A stretch of 34,539 nt of DNA, from NCBI GenBank assembly GCA_001460835.1, contig CYKH01001991.1:1-34539 (forward strand), written 5' to 3'. The notes under the pieces were generated by a model, which saw only the letters and a program-made list of their open reading frames with translations, ran no database searches and was not told where the DNA came from. Below, in pieces: positions 26,099-34,539 of the stretch. Within the stretch, counting starts at the first letter, position 1, and each line of letters starts with the position of its first letter. A program made the translations under genes and the position numbers. This DNA comes from Bodo saltans (taxonomy: Eukaryota; Euglenozoa; Kinetoplastea; Eubodonida; Bodonidae).

Positions 26099-27940
26099 AT
26101 GCACTCGCCCATTAAGAAGAGCAAGAACTCAAATCTTATCACGCTCAACGTCGGGGGCACGCTATTCCGAACAACACGCACCACACTCTGTGCAGATAGG
26201 GAGTCCCTACTTTACCGAATGTTTTGCCGGAAAGTAAGAGACGAGGAAGAATGGGAGCAACAAGCGTCAGCGGTGCCGTCCAGCCACCCTACCTCTCCTC
26301 ATCAACGCAGGTTATCATCCAATCATTTGACATCTTCGTCCTCCGTCGGAGGCAAGGACACTGTTGCTGTTGCTGATGCCGAAGACGATGACGATCCTTT
26401 CCCCACGTTCGACTTGGATGTTGATGAGAATGGCCACATCTTCATTGACTGTGACCCAATGTACTTCTCACCGCTCCTGAACTTCTTGAGGCTGAATGAA
26501 ATTGTCGTCCCGCCCAACGTGTCAGCCAAAGGTGTTCTCGCTGCGGCTCAATATTTCAACGTTCAAGGCGTGATTGATCATTACAATCGAGACAAGAGGC
26601 AAGTGATTTTTAGCTGGGGGACAGGCGGTAGTGGAGAGCTCGGCACGTTGGACCGTACGGACGTGTTGACGCCCACTATTGTCAACATTTTACCATACCA
26701 CACTCAAGTGAAAGAGGTAGCACTTGGAGCCAACTACAGTTGTGTGTTGGCGTCGAGCGGTCAAGTGGTGACCTTCGGCAACGGCGACTGGGGGCAGTTA
26801 GGATTAGGACCTCCAAAGAATTTTTTTGAAAAGACAGACGACAAAATGCCGATCGTGACGGTTCCCACTGTAGTGCCAAAACTGGAACCGAAGCGCGTGA
26901 AAAGCGTTGCGACAGGATATGCGTACGCGATGGCGCTCACGGACGATCATGAAGTTTATTTCTGGGGAAACAACAACCACGGTCAAAGCGGCCTCGGCGC
27001 CAAACACTTCGGCCCCGCCCTCCGAAAAATTGAAGAGCCCGAAATGATCCCGGCGCTTCAAGGAAAGAGGATCATTGAGCTTGGTTGTGGTAGTTTCTTT
27101 GTGATCGCACTCAGTGACGATGGATTATTGTACAGTTGGGGGTTAGTGGATTGTCTAGGACAAGGTCCCCCGGACACCGTGCGTGCTGAGAATTCATCCG
27201 ACGAGTTTGCAGAGTCTATCAGTCGCGACAAGCGAACAGTTCTCCTCACACCAAGGAAGGTGTTGATGCCCACCGACGCCACCGGCAAGTTTATTCGCAT
27301 CAACGCAGGGCAGTGGCACTCATGCGCTATTACTTCCGTTGGGGAGCTGTACACGTGGGGCGTTGGGTTCCAAGGCCGCCTGGGGCACGGCTCGAAAGAA
27401 CCATGTTTCGTCCCCACTAAAGTCACGGGAGCGTTGGAGAGCCACAAAGTGCTCGACGTCAGCTGTGGCAGCTTCCACACCGTTGCCCTCACCAAAGACG
27501 GCTCTGTTTTCTGCTGGGGAGACAATGCCAACGGACAGTGCGGCAGCTCCACCTTACCAGAGGCCGTGACGAAACCGTATCAAGTGCTGTCTCTAGGCGT
27601 TGTGGGCGGAGGCATTGCTAAGTCTATCTCTTGCGGACGGCAACACACTGCAGTCGTGATGGTGGGCCCTCATGCCTGGTGCGACAAATATTGCTGCCGC
27701 CTTCGCCACGATGGGAAGCCACAAGCCGAACACAGTCAAGTCTATGTCTTCGGGGAGAGTAAGGGGATGGGGTTAGGGACGTCGGAAAAGGTGTGCACAG
27801 CGAAACTTGTTCCAGGGATGGAGGCATTCAACGTGAACCGTGTTGTTTCTGGTCTTCACCACATGTTTGTGATCACCGAAGTGATTCCGTCGGCGGATCC
27901 GATTGCCAACACTGCGATTGCGCCATTACCATGTGCATAA
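26099..27940 (+). CDS. BTB (T1/KCTD-type) domain plus RCC1 beta-propeller protein
   Basis: 613 residues. Residues about 13-160 form a T1/KCTD-type BTB domain (LITLNVGGTLFRTTRTTL at the start, IFIDCDPMYFSPLLNFLRL and GVLAAAQYFNVQGV at the end), interrupted by a 50-residue Ser/Asp-rich insertion. From about 164 to the end there are seven RCC1-type repeats, recognisable by FSWGTGGSGELG, VTFGNGDWGQLG, YFWGNNNHGQSG, LYSWGLVDCLGQG, LYTWGVGFQGRLG, VFCWGDNANGQCG and YVFGESKGMGLG: a complete seven-bladed propeller. Family knowledge: KCTD-like BTB domains oligomerise and can bind cullin-3, while RCC1 propellers bind small GTPases, chromatin or other partners. Inference: a substrate adaptor of a ubiquitin ligase or an oligomeric propeller scaffold. 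There are no membrane spans, so it is not a potassium channel. Confidence 0.88.
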   Translation: MHSPIKKSKNSNLITLNVGGTLFRTTRTTLCADRESLLYRMFCRKVRDEEEWEQQASAVPSSHPTSPHQRRLSSNHLTSSSSVGGKDTVAVADAEDDDDPFPTFDLDVDENGHIFIDCDPMYFSPLLNFLRLNEIVVPPNVSAKGVLAAAQYFNVQGVIDHYNRDKRQVIFSWGTGGSGELGTLDRTDVLTPTIVNILPYHTQVKEVALGANYSCVLASSGQVVTFGNGDWGQLGLGPPKNFFEKTDDKMPIVTVPTVVPKLEPKRVKSVATGYAYAMALTDDHEVYFWGNNNHGQSGLGAKHFGPALRKIEEPEMIPALQGKRIIELGCGSFFVIALSDDGLLYSWGLVDCLGQGPPDTVRAENSSDEFAESISRDKRTVLLTPRKVLMPTDATGKFIRINAGQWHSCAITSVGELYTWGVGFQGRLGHGSKEPCFVPTKVTGALESHKVLDVSCGSFHTVALTKDGSVFCWGDNANGQCGSSTLPEAVTKPYQVLSLGVVGGGIAKSISCGRQHTAVVMVGPHAWCDKYCCRLRHDGKPQAEHSQVYVFGESKGMGLGTSEKVCTAKLVPGMEAFNVNRVVSGLHHMFVITEVIPSADPIANTAIAPLPCA

Positions 27941-28693
27941 GAAAAAAAATGGTGTTTAACGACGTGACGCGACGCGTTGCTGCAGGTTCATAGTCCATTC
28001 GGCTCATAGTTCCTTCTTCCATTTCCACAGTTTCAGCGTTGTGTGTGGCGCTCTTATGCCGCCCGACGGTGTGTGGCACACGACATCTGTGCGCAATTAG
28101 GAAAAAGAAAAGTCTTCATATGGTCAGCTCTCTGTGCCTGACACACCTGTTTACGTGTGCATTTTTTTCAATTGTGATCCAGTGTGACAACCATTTCTTT
28201 TTTTTCATGTTCTACGTGGTATTTTTTTTTTTTTTTGAGTCGAACATCCCAAAAAAACAAAATCTGAATGCGCCACCTCGATGAAAAGAGTGCTCTTTCC
28301 CCTCTTTTTTTCCCCCCAAGTGCCCCCCATGTTAGTTCTTTCTCGGCAAGTCATTCGGAAAAGGATTTTTGTGCTCACACCAAACAAAATCTTGACACCG
28401 TATTTTTAAATTTTGGTGCTTTTTTTTGGTATGTTTGTACGTAACGCAGCGTGGTGACAAAATTCCGAAATTCATTTCAGAAAAGCAACCGAAAAGGAAC
28501 GTTACGTGGCACATTAAAAGAAAGGATGCAATCGCACACTATGTTTTTGATTGCGTGCACTCTAATTATCTCTCTCTCCTTACTCCAATTCCACAAGACA
28601 AACGAGGGGACTTCACACTTCTCTCTCCTGTTCACTAGATTAGACGTTCGTCAACCAACACACAATTTCCTCACAATCTTTATCACCACCCAA
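27941..28693 (+). other. Intergenic region before the polo-like kinase gene
   Basis: No supported separate gene. Several T-runs (28196-28240, 28420-28430). The frame of the downstream kinase stays open back to an ATG at 28451, adding 81 codons with a hydrophobic stretch, but a strong splice signal lies within that extension, so it is read as non-coding. Confidence 0.55.
28609..28638 (+). promoter_or_regulatory. Predicted trans-splice acceptor of the polo-like kinase gene
   Basis: C/T-rich tract ending CACTAG, AG at 28637-28638. The first following ATG is 28694, which fixes the start of the kinase and excludes the upstream in-frame ATGs. Confidence 0.65.
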
Positions 28694-30835
28694 ATGATGA
28701 TGCAACCAAACGGCCGCGCCGCCTCGCCGCGCGTGTTCAAGCCGGACTTCCGCGAGACGTCCGTGATCGAGGAGCGCGACCGGAGCGGGCGCGTCGTCGG
28801 GCGCTTCCGGTGCGGGAAGCTGCTCGGGCGCGGGGGCTTCGGCAAGTGCTACGAGTTTACCGACCTCGACGCGGCGCCGAACGCGCCCGTGCTGGCGTGC
28901 AAGGTGATCGACCGCGCGTCGCTGCAGAAGTCGAAGAACCTGCAGAAGCTGCACTCGGAGATCGCGATCCACAAGCGCATGAAGCACCGCAACGTGGTGA
29001 ACTTCATCCGGACGTTCCAGGACGAGTGGTTCGTGTACATGCTGCTGGAGAAGTGCAGCAACCAGACGCTGATGGAGGTGAGCAAGACGCGCTCGCGGTT
29101 CAGCATCCCGGAGACGCAGTTCATCATGGTGCAGACGATCGCCGCGCTGCAGTACATGCACGACCAGCTCGTGATCCACCGCGACCTGAAGCTGGGCAAC
29201 ATGATGCTGGACGACCACATGAACGTGAAGATCGGGGACTTCGGCCTCGCGGCGGAGCTCCAGTACGACGGGGAGCGCAAGCGGACGATCTGCGGGACGC
29301 CGAACTACATCGCGCCGGAGATCCTCGAGGGCGCGCGTGACGGGCACTCGTACGAGGTGGACGTGTGGTCGCTGGGCGTGATCCTGTTCACGCTTCTGGT
29401 GGGCGAGCCGCCGTTCCAGACGGCGGACGTGAAGACGACGTACGACCGGATCAAGAAGTGCCAGTTCACGTTCCCCGCGAAGGTGGACTCGCCGGCGGGC
29501 AAGGACCTGGTGCACCGCATCCTGCAGGCGCACCCGCACCGCCGCCCGACGCTCGTGGAGATCCGCAACCACGCGTTCTTCAAGGGCCCGACGCCGCCGG
29601 CTGTCGCGCCGATCACGATGTACCCCGCGCACCGGCAGCGCCAGCTGCTGGCGGAGGGCTACGCGGCGGGAGAGAGCGACGTGCCGCGCGACGCGCTGCG
29701 GCCGCTGTGGTCGGGGAACCAGGCGCCGGCCGCGTCGAACGCGCCCGCTGTCGCGAGGCCCTCGCCGCGCGACGCCGCGCCCGCCCCTGTTGCCGCCTCA
29801 AGCGCGCGTGCCGCCGCGTACGGTGCGCCGTTCCCGAGCGCCGCGTCGGCGGAGCCCACTGCGCTGCGCACGCGCACGAGCTCCGTGCCCGTGCTGACGT
29901 CGAACCGCCGCCCCGACAGCGCCGCGATGCCCACTGTTGGCGGGTGGTGTGCCCCGTCCGTGACGACGGCCGCGCAGAGCGTCATTCCTAGCAGCAGCGC
30001 GCAAACCTTTGCTCCCGCAACACGCACCCTAGAAACTGCCGAATCTCCGAGAGAGGCGAAACGCACGCGTCAACCTGCACCCCAGTTGGACGACGATGAG
30101 GAGAAGCATCACTTGACTGCAATGCATGAGAAACTTCACAAGACTGTCCTTGGAACGCTGGAAGATGAGCCCCGTGGTTCACAAGATAGCCTTGCCGCCC
30201 CCAGCGTCTGGATCACGGACTTTGCTGACTTCTCGGCCAAGTACGGGCTCGCATACCGCCTCTCGAGCGGGCACACGGGCGTGCACTTCAACGACTCGAC
30301 GAAGATGGTGTGGGAGCCGATCACCGGGCGCACGGAGTACTACAACCGCATCAAGGAGAGCGTGAACGGCGTTGTGGTGGCGCAGGACAAGCGCGAGGGC
30401 TTCGTGATGGACTCGTTCCCGGAGGCGCTGCAGAAGAAGGTGACGCTGATCAAGTACTTCAAGAGCTACCTGGGGCGGGGCCGCTCTGCCGGGCGCGCGA
30501 GCGGGGGCTCGACGAACGTGGAGGTGCACTCCGGCCCGTTCGTGAACACCGCGCCGGCGCTGCTGTCGGAGCCGCACATGGTGTCGGACATGATCTACGT
30601 GAAGCGGTGGATCCAGAACCCCGAGGCGATGATCCTGCGGCTGTCGAACAAGGTGATCCAGGTTGCGTTCAACGACCGCGCGGAGGTGCTGCTGTCGTCG
30701 GAGTCGCGCGTGGTGACGTACACCGACCCGCACGGGCGCCGCCGCACGATGCTGCTCAGCGCGGTGGCTCGTGAATCGGATGAGTTGAAGAAGAGGATCG
30801 AGTACGCCATGCACGCGATTGAGAAGCTTCTGTAA
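28694..30835 (+). CDS. PLK: Polo-like kinase
   Basis: 713 residues from the first of three consecutive ATGs. The kinase domain is about 37-300: glycine loop GRGGFG (45-50), K70, H162-R163-D164, DFG D182, and the activation-loop threonine T198 in KRTICGTPNYIAPE, equivalent to T210 of human PLK1. A disordered Ala/Pro-rich linker (about 310-490) follows, then two polo boxes: PB1 from about 505 (WITDFADFSAKYGLAYRL, FNDSTKMVWEP) and PB2 from about 635 (MIYVKRWIQNPEAMILRLS-like). Kinetoplastids typically have one PLK, controlling basal body and flagellum-attachment duplication and cytokinesis. Aligned by eye, the PLK1 phosphopeptide pincer residues His538 and Lys540 correspond to R662 and E664, and Trp414 to F510, so binding to primed phosphosites may differ. 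Third positions are almost all G or C in the kinase and polo-box parts, less so in the linker, and unlike all neighbours. Confidence 0.95.
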   Translation: MMMQPNGRAASPRVFKPDFRETSVIEERDRSGRVVGRFRCGKLLGRGGFGKCYEFTDLDAAPNAPVLACKVIDRASLQKSKNLQKLHSEIAIHKRMKHRNVVNFIRTFQDEWFVYMLLEKCSNQTLMEVSKTRSRFSIPETQFIMVQTIAALQYMHDQLVIHRDLKLGNMMLDDHMNVKIGDFGLAAELQYDGERKRTICGTPNYIAPEILEGARDGHSYEVDVWSLGVILFTLLVGEPPFQTADVKTTYDRIKKCQFTFPAKVDSPAGKDLVHRILQAHPHRRPTLVEIRNHAFFKGPTPPAVAPITMYPAHRQRQLLAEGYAAGESDVPRDALRPLWSGNQAPAASNAPAVARPSPRDAAPAPVAASSARAAAYGAPFPSAASAEPTALRTRTSSVPVLTSNRRPDSAAMPTVGGWCAPSVTTAAQSVIPSSSAQTFAPATRTLETAESPREAKRTRQPAPQLDDDEEKHHLTAMHEKLHKTVLGTLEDEPRGSQDSLAAPSVWITDFADFSAKYGLAYRLSSGHTGVHFNDSTKMVWEPITGRTEYYNRIKESVNGVVVAQDKREGFVMDSFPEALQKKVTLIKYFKSYLGRGRSAGRASGGSTNVEVHSGPFVNTAPALLSEPHMVSDMIYVKRWIQNPEAMILRLSNKVIQVAFNDRAEVLLSSESRVVTYTDPHGRRRTMLLSAVARESDELKKRIEYAMHAIEKLL

Positions 30836-31240
30836 ACGCTGAGACGATATGAGCTGATGTTTCCACCTTTCGGTTGTGTGCAGTTTGATTTCTCTTCTTG
30901 ATTTTGTTTAGATTTCTTAGACCTTTCTCTATTTGTTAGATCCCTGTTAGATGCAAATTGAACTTCACTCACCCCACTCTGTCCGAAAGGACCAAAAGGA
31001 GTTGCTCTCCTCGACAAATTTCAATTCTGTACAAATTGTTAGACCCCTACCGCCCTTTGGCGATGAAGAATGAACCAAACTTCTTGTCGGAGATCATGGT
31101 TTTTGAAGTGCATCCGTGTGAAAACTGCTTCTCTGCTTCTGTTTTCTTAAGAGTTAAGAAGTGTTGTTGTAGTTGCAAAATAATAAAGAAGAAAAGGGGT
31201 AATAAAGGCGCGTTAGCAGATTCATTGCTCCTTTACGCAT
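30836..31240 (+). other. Intergenic region before the WD40 gene
   Basis: No supported gene. A 97-codon frame from 30958 runs through the splice signal and overlaps the next start, so it is not credited. The T/C tract 31127-31148 and AG 31150-31151 form the predicted acceptor for 31241, which is the first ATG after it. Confidence 0.55.
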
Positions 31241-33880
31241 ATGGGGTGTAACGTTAGCACCGGTGGAAGTGGCCTTGCCGGCGGACCTCAAACGCGGATG
31301 TCGAACAATGCCAATGGCTCACCTGCAGCAGGAGGAGTAGGGTCACCCTTGTCCCATACAGTGGTTGATGATGAGGATGCAGGCGGTGGCGGTGGTCATC
31401 AGCACAACGATGACTTTAGCTCGTTGCTTCCGGGGCAGGGGGGACATGCAACGCCTTTTGACGGGCACCACCCTAACCCTTATCATCACGCACATCAGCA
31501 TCAATTAGCTTCATCTGATGTGTTTTCGTCTGGCAAAAGCCATCATGTTACTGTAAAATCTGTCTTGTCGTCCTCCCCGAAGGACGAGCATGCGACATCA
31601 GCGGCATCACCCCAGTCTCCAAGTAGCGCACATCATCCCCACCACCACCATCACATTGCGACTCCCACGTCGCCGATTCCGCAGCTTATGCACAGCGGAG
31701 ATGCCGAGGAGCATCAACGCCTACTTCATGAACTGACCCAAGCAGAACGAAATCAGGAGGATGACTTGTCTGACATCTCAGAGGCGAGCCTTAGCACACT
31801 CTCGGCGTCCAACCAGCAGCATTCGAATCGTTCACCATCTGCAGGTCTTGGCGCTGACACGTTAAATGTGTCCGGCAAGTCGCCAAACAGTCGAGTGGCT
31901 GCCGCTGGCAGTGGCGGTGGGTTTCTACCTCTGGGCAAGCAACACAGTATCAGCGGGGCGATCAACCTACAACGAGAACGTGAACAGGAGATTCCAACCG
32001 TTGAAGAGGAATTCTTCGAGTACGACGACATCAAAATTAGCACCGACGAAGTGAAGAGCTACAAGTGGAGAGTTGCCGGCAGAAAGTTGTTCAACTTTCC
32101 TACGGCGGCTGCAGCCGGTCGTGGTTCCGGTTCCGATGTTGCTGACGGCTCTCCTGCTGGTGGAGGCGGCGGCGGCGGCAGACGAAGGGATAGCAGGATG
32201 ACAAACATGAATAAATTTGTGTTTGCTGATTTTACGGTGGATGAAATCGACATGATAGATGCGCTGCCCCCTCCACCGCCAAAGTCGTCAGCGCACTCTT
32301 CTGACTCTTCTCTAGCAGGAAGCGGCCGGCCGGCTGGAAAACGAAACAGTATTCTGTTTGCTAGCACAAGTAGCGGGAGCCTGGGTGGCAGCGGTTCGAC
32401 AAGCTCCGCGGCGGCTGCGTTGGCGATGGCGCTGGCACACAATAGTAGCAACAGTAGCTCGACTCCGCATACCAACCCGCTTGAGATAGGCGTCGGGCAC
32501 GCGCCTGTTTCTGTCGACGGACTTGTTTCAGTACCAACACGACCTCGCAGCTTGAGCATCACGAAAACAACAATGGTAACGACCACCAACTTCGACAGCA
32601 GCCACCATAGCGATGGGTCGTTGCACTTGGCCCCGCAACAATTGCATGAAGCATCCACCGCGTCTGGAAGTGCATCCGGAGACGGGGCGGCCCTGTTGTC
32701 GTCGTTAGAGGAGCATCACGGCAATCATCCAAACGGATTGGGTGTTGGCGACGATGCATTTGGTGAGCCCTCACCACCGACAGCAGCAGCAGGTCATCAA
32801 GAGGGCGATCATAAGGAGGATGAGGGAGATAGTAGTGGCGGGCATCAGCTGCAACTTCCTCCTCCTGTCGAAACGGTCGCCATTCGTCAGCAGCGGTTAC
32901 TAGACGACAGCGTTCGTCTTCATCGTCGGGATGTAGACCTTGGCATTATCCACCACTGCAGCGTCAAAACACTCGTTGGTCACGCCACGCGCGTGAAATG
33001 TTTTGCCATCGCCCCGAGTGAAAAAGAGTTTGTGTCCTGCTCCAATGAAGACGCCTCCGTGACACTCAACAACATCCAAACAGGCAGAGAGATTGGCATT
33101 TTCACAGGCCACCAGGACACCGTGATCCACGCAACCTTTAGTCACGATGGGAAGTATCTTGCCACCACGAGCCGAGATCATACGATGGTCCTATGGGATG
33201 TGGTCACCGCGAAGCAGCTGCTCACGTTTGACCATGCAAAGGTGGTGATTTGTTGTGTCTTCTCGAGAGATTCCAAGTACGTCGCCACTGGGTGTCAGGA
33301 TAAAGTGTGCCGACTGTGGGAGACGAGACGAGGCCGGGAGTGTCTTATCTTTGCCCAACATGAAGGTATTATTATCAGCATGAGCTACGCGCCCGACAAC
33401 GCGTGGATTGTGAGTGCCAGCGCAGATCGCACGCTGCGCGTGTGGTCGACGACCACGTCAAAATGCCGTTACCTTCTTGCAGGCCACGTGGGAATTGTCT
33501 TAGCGTGCAACTACACCAACGACGGCATGTTCATCGTCAGCAACGATGAGAAACTGCTCAAAGTGTGGAGCATGGCCGACGGCTCCTGCACCATGACGTT
33601 GTTGGTCGACGATGTGACCTCAAAGCTTGGCCACTTCCCGCCGACTGGGGCAAAGAAGCTCACGTGGACACTCAGCTGCGCTGCGCCTGGAAAGTTCACA
33701 AAGTATTTTATTGTGGCCGCGAACACGCGATTTCTCTACGTCCTGGACATTACAACGGGCGATGAGGTGTTCAATGTGTACTGCAAAGCGCCTGTCTACA
33801 GCCTGACCTCTGGTGTGAACTCCGTGGTAGGTTTCGGGGACAGTTTTGGCAACGTGTATTTATTGACGCTGCGAAATTGA
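31241..33880 (+). CDS. WD40 repeat protein with N-terminal dual-acylation signal
   Basis: 879 residues. The N-terminus MGCNVS fits N-myristoylation at G2 (Ser at position 6) with palmitoylation at C3, the pattern that takes kinetoplastid calflagins and similar proteins to the flagellar or plasma membrane. Residues about 10-570 are low complexity (Gly, Ser, His, Pro), with a His-rich run near 130-140 and possibly structured short segments (EEEFFEYDDIKISTDEVKSYKWRV and FVFADFTVDEIDMIDALPPP, about 250-350). Residues about 575-879 form a WD40 propeller: GHATRVKCFAIAPS, GHQDTVIHATFSHDGKYLAT with TMVLWD, KVVICCVFSRDSKYVATG with CRLWE, HEGIIISMSYAPDNAWIVSAS with LRVWS, GHVGIVLACNYTNDGMFIVS with LKVWS, then two degenerate repeats. 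It is likely a membrane-tethered scaffold; partner unknown. The start is the first ATG after the predicted acceptor. Confidence 0.88.
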   Translation: MGCNVSTGGSGLAGGPQTRMSNNANGSPAAGGVGSPLSHTVVDDEDAGGGGGHQHNDDFSSLLPGQGGHATPFDGHHPNPYHHAHQHQLASSDVFSSGKSHHVTVKSVLSSSPKDEHATSAASPQSPSSAHHPHHHHHIATPTSPIPQLMHSGDAEEHQRLLHELTQAERNQEDDLSDISEASLSTLSASNQQHSNRSPSAGLGADTLNVSGKSPNSRVAAAGSGGGFLPLGKQHSISGAINLQREREQEIPTVEEEFFEYDDIKISTDEVKSYKWRVAGRKLFNFPTAAAAGRGSGSDVADGSPAGGGGGGGRRRDSRMTNMNKFVFADFTVDEIDMIDALPPPPPKSSAHSSDSSLAGSGRPAGKRNSILFASTSSGSLGGSGSTSSAAAALAMALAHNSSNSSSTPHTNPLEIGVGHAPVSVDGLVSVPTRPRSLSITKTTMVTTTNFDSSHHSDGSLHLAPQQLHEASTASGSASGDGAALLSSLEEHHGNHPNGLGVGDDAFGEPSPPTAAAGHQEGDHKEDEGDSSGGHQLQLPPPVETVAIRQQRLLDDSVRLHRRDVDLGIIHHCSVKTLVGHATRVKCFAIAPSEKEFVSCSNEDASVTLNNIQTGREIGIFTGHQDTVIHATFSHDGKYLATTSRDHTMVLWDVVTAKQLLTFDHAKVVICCVFSRDSKYVATGCQDKVCRLWETRRGRECLIFAQHEGIIISMSYAPDNAWIVSASADRTLRVWSTTTSKCRYLLAGHVGIVLACNYTNDGMFIVSNDEKLLKVWSMADGSCTMTLLVDDVTSKLGHFPPTGAKKLTWTLSCAAPGKFTKYFIVAANTRFLYVLDITTGDEVFNVYCKAPVYSLTSGVNSVVGFGDSFGNVYLLTLRN

Positions 33881-34539
33881 TAGCTCTCATCTACGGCCTC
33901 GTAGCAGTAACTTTTTTTTCTGTATTTTTTCCCTCAGGCACCATCAAAAAAGAAAAGAAAGCAGTTGTGTTTGTTTCGAGTTCATTTCAGCATCGCGTAC
34001 AGTAGCTTAATGATGACGATTGAGTGCGCATGTGTGGTGATGGTGGCCACACTTAAAACAACACTTCAATGTATGAAACATTTCTTTCCCTTTCACATTC
34101 ATATTTTTATTTTGTTTTTGTTTTCGTGATGATGTCTTTCTTTCGTTCTTCCCTTCTATTTTGAGCTTTTCTTTTGAACGATCAATCACAAGAACACCGC
34201 TGTACACGTACAAGAACACAAAAATGAACAAAGCTCCTCCAACTTGTTTTTGTGCTTCCACGTTTTTTTTTTTTTTTTGAAGTGTTGTGTGATTGTTTAG
34301 CAAATGTAACAAGAGATTCTTTCCCCTCCCATTTTCCCGTGTGTGCAGAGTACTTTTTCCCCGATGTGTTTGTCACCGTCGCGTCACTCTATTCTACACT
34401 GCATTGCTGCGAGCAAATACCACTTAACCATCTGCAGTGCATCATGCGTTTCTTTTGAGGAATGTAGGAATGTGATGAACCTGAGCCACTGTGCGCCATA
34501 GGAGAACACTAAGTTGTTGTATATCTGTGCACGTTTAAG
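33881..34539 (+). other. Terminal intergenic region
   Basis: No supported gene to the window end. It includes T-rich stretches (33910-33930, and a T-run at about 34263-34279) followed by AG, which may be the splice signal of a gene starting beyond the window. Open frames on either strand are low complexity. Confidence 0.5.

Noticed and set aside
26099-26590. Voltage-gated potassium channel, from the T1-type tetramerisation domain
   Set aside because: No membrane-spanning segments follow; the rest of the protein is an RCC1 propeller.
28451-28693. N-terminal extension of the polo-like kinase with a hydrophobic segment
   Set aside because: A strong splice acceptor at 28637-28638 lies inside it, base composition is that of a spacer, and polo-like kinases have no membrane anchor.
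28640-29632. 330-codon open frame on the - strand across the polo-like kinase
   Set aside because: A result of the extreme GC content at third positions; the translation is mostly Arg, His, Leu and Val without any motif.
30958-31251. 97-codon open frame before the WD40 gene
   Set aside because: It crosses the predicted splice acceptor and overlaps the start of the WD40 gene; no domain or composition supports it.
1-34539. tRNA, rRNA, snoRNA, CRISPR or virus-like elements
   Set aside because: None recognised by eye on either strand; small RNA genes with weak primary-sequence signals cannot be excluded without a covariance-model search.

Overview
The window looks like part of a kinetoplastid nuclear genome, most likely a free-living bodonid such as Bodo saltans (inference). 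The evidence is that all fourteen protein genes lie on the + strand, none shows an intron, and most start codons are the first ATG after a pyrimidine tract plus AG, as expected for spliced-leader trans-splicing in a polycistronic unit. The gene content also fits: an NPSN-type SNARE, a polo-like kinase, a WD protein with an MGC N-terminus and a truncated-type cystathionine beta-synthase. No tRNA, rRNA, CRISPR, transposon or virus-like element was found.

Layout. 1-10427 is a tandem array of four paralogous protein kinases (the first cut by the window edge). 11343-13142 is an armadillo-like/PARP protein. 13703-14440 is a Qb-SNARE. 14952-16082 is cystathionine beta-synthase, 17202-17810 cytidine deaminase, and 18000-19895 tRNA-dihydrouridine synthase 3. 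20139-21788 is an unrecognised 549-residue protein, and 22096-25761 a large disordered/coiled-coil protein. 26099-27940 is a BTB-RCC1 protein, 28694-30835 a polo-like kinase, and 31241-33880 a WD40 protein with a predicted dual acylation signal.

The most notable content is the kinase array. In the three complete copies, the 300-400 residues before the kinase domain read as an ANTH (AP180/CALM) phosphoinositide- and clathrin-adaptor domain. A degenerate form of the KX9KX(K/R)(H/Y) lipid-binding motif sits at the right spacing in two copies. The linker carries NPF and DPF endocytic motifs in one copy. A membrane-adaptor domain fused to a STE11-like kinase, expanded in tandem, is not an architecture I know from the literature. 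A second notable signal is a non-coding block of about 130-150 bp placed immediately upstream of two unrelated adjacent genes (PARP and SNARE), including 25 identical bases. Other genes are mostly housekeeping and unrelated in function, as is normal in kinetoplastid polycistronic units. A membrane-traffic flavour (ANTH-kinases, NPSN SNARE, acylated WD protein) may be coincidental.
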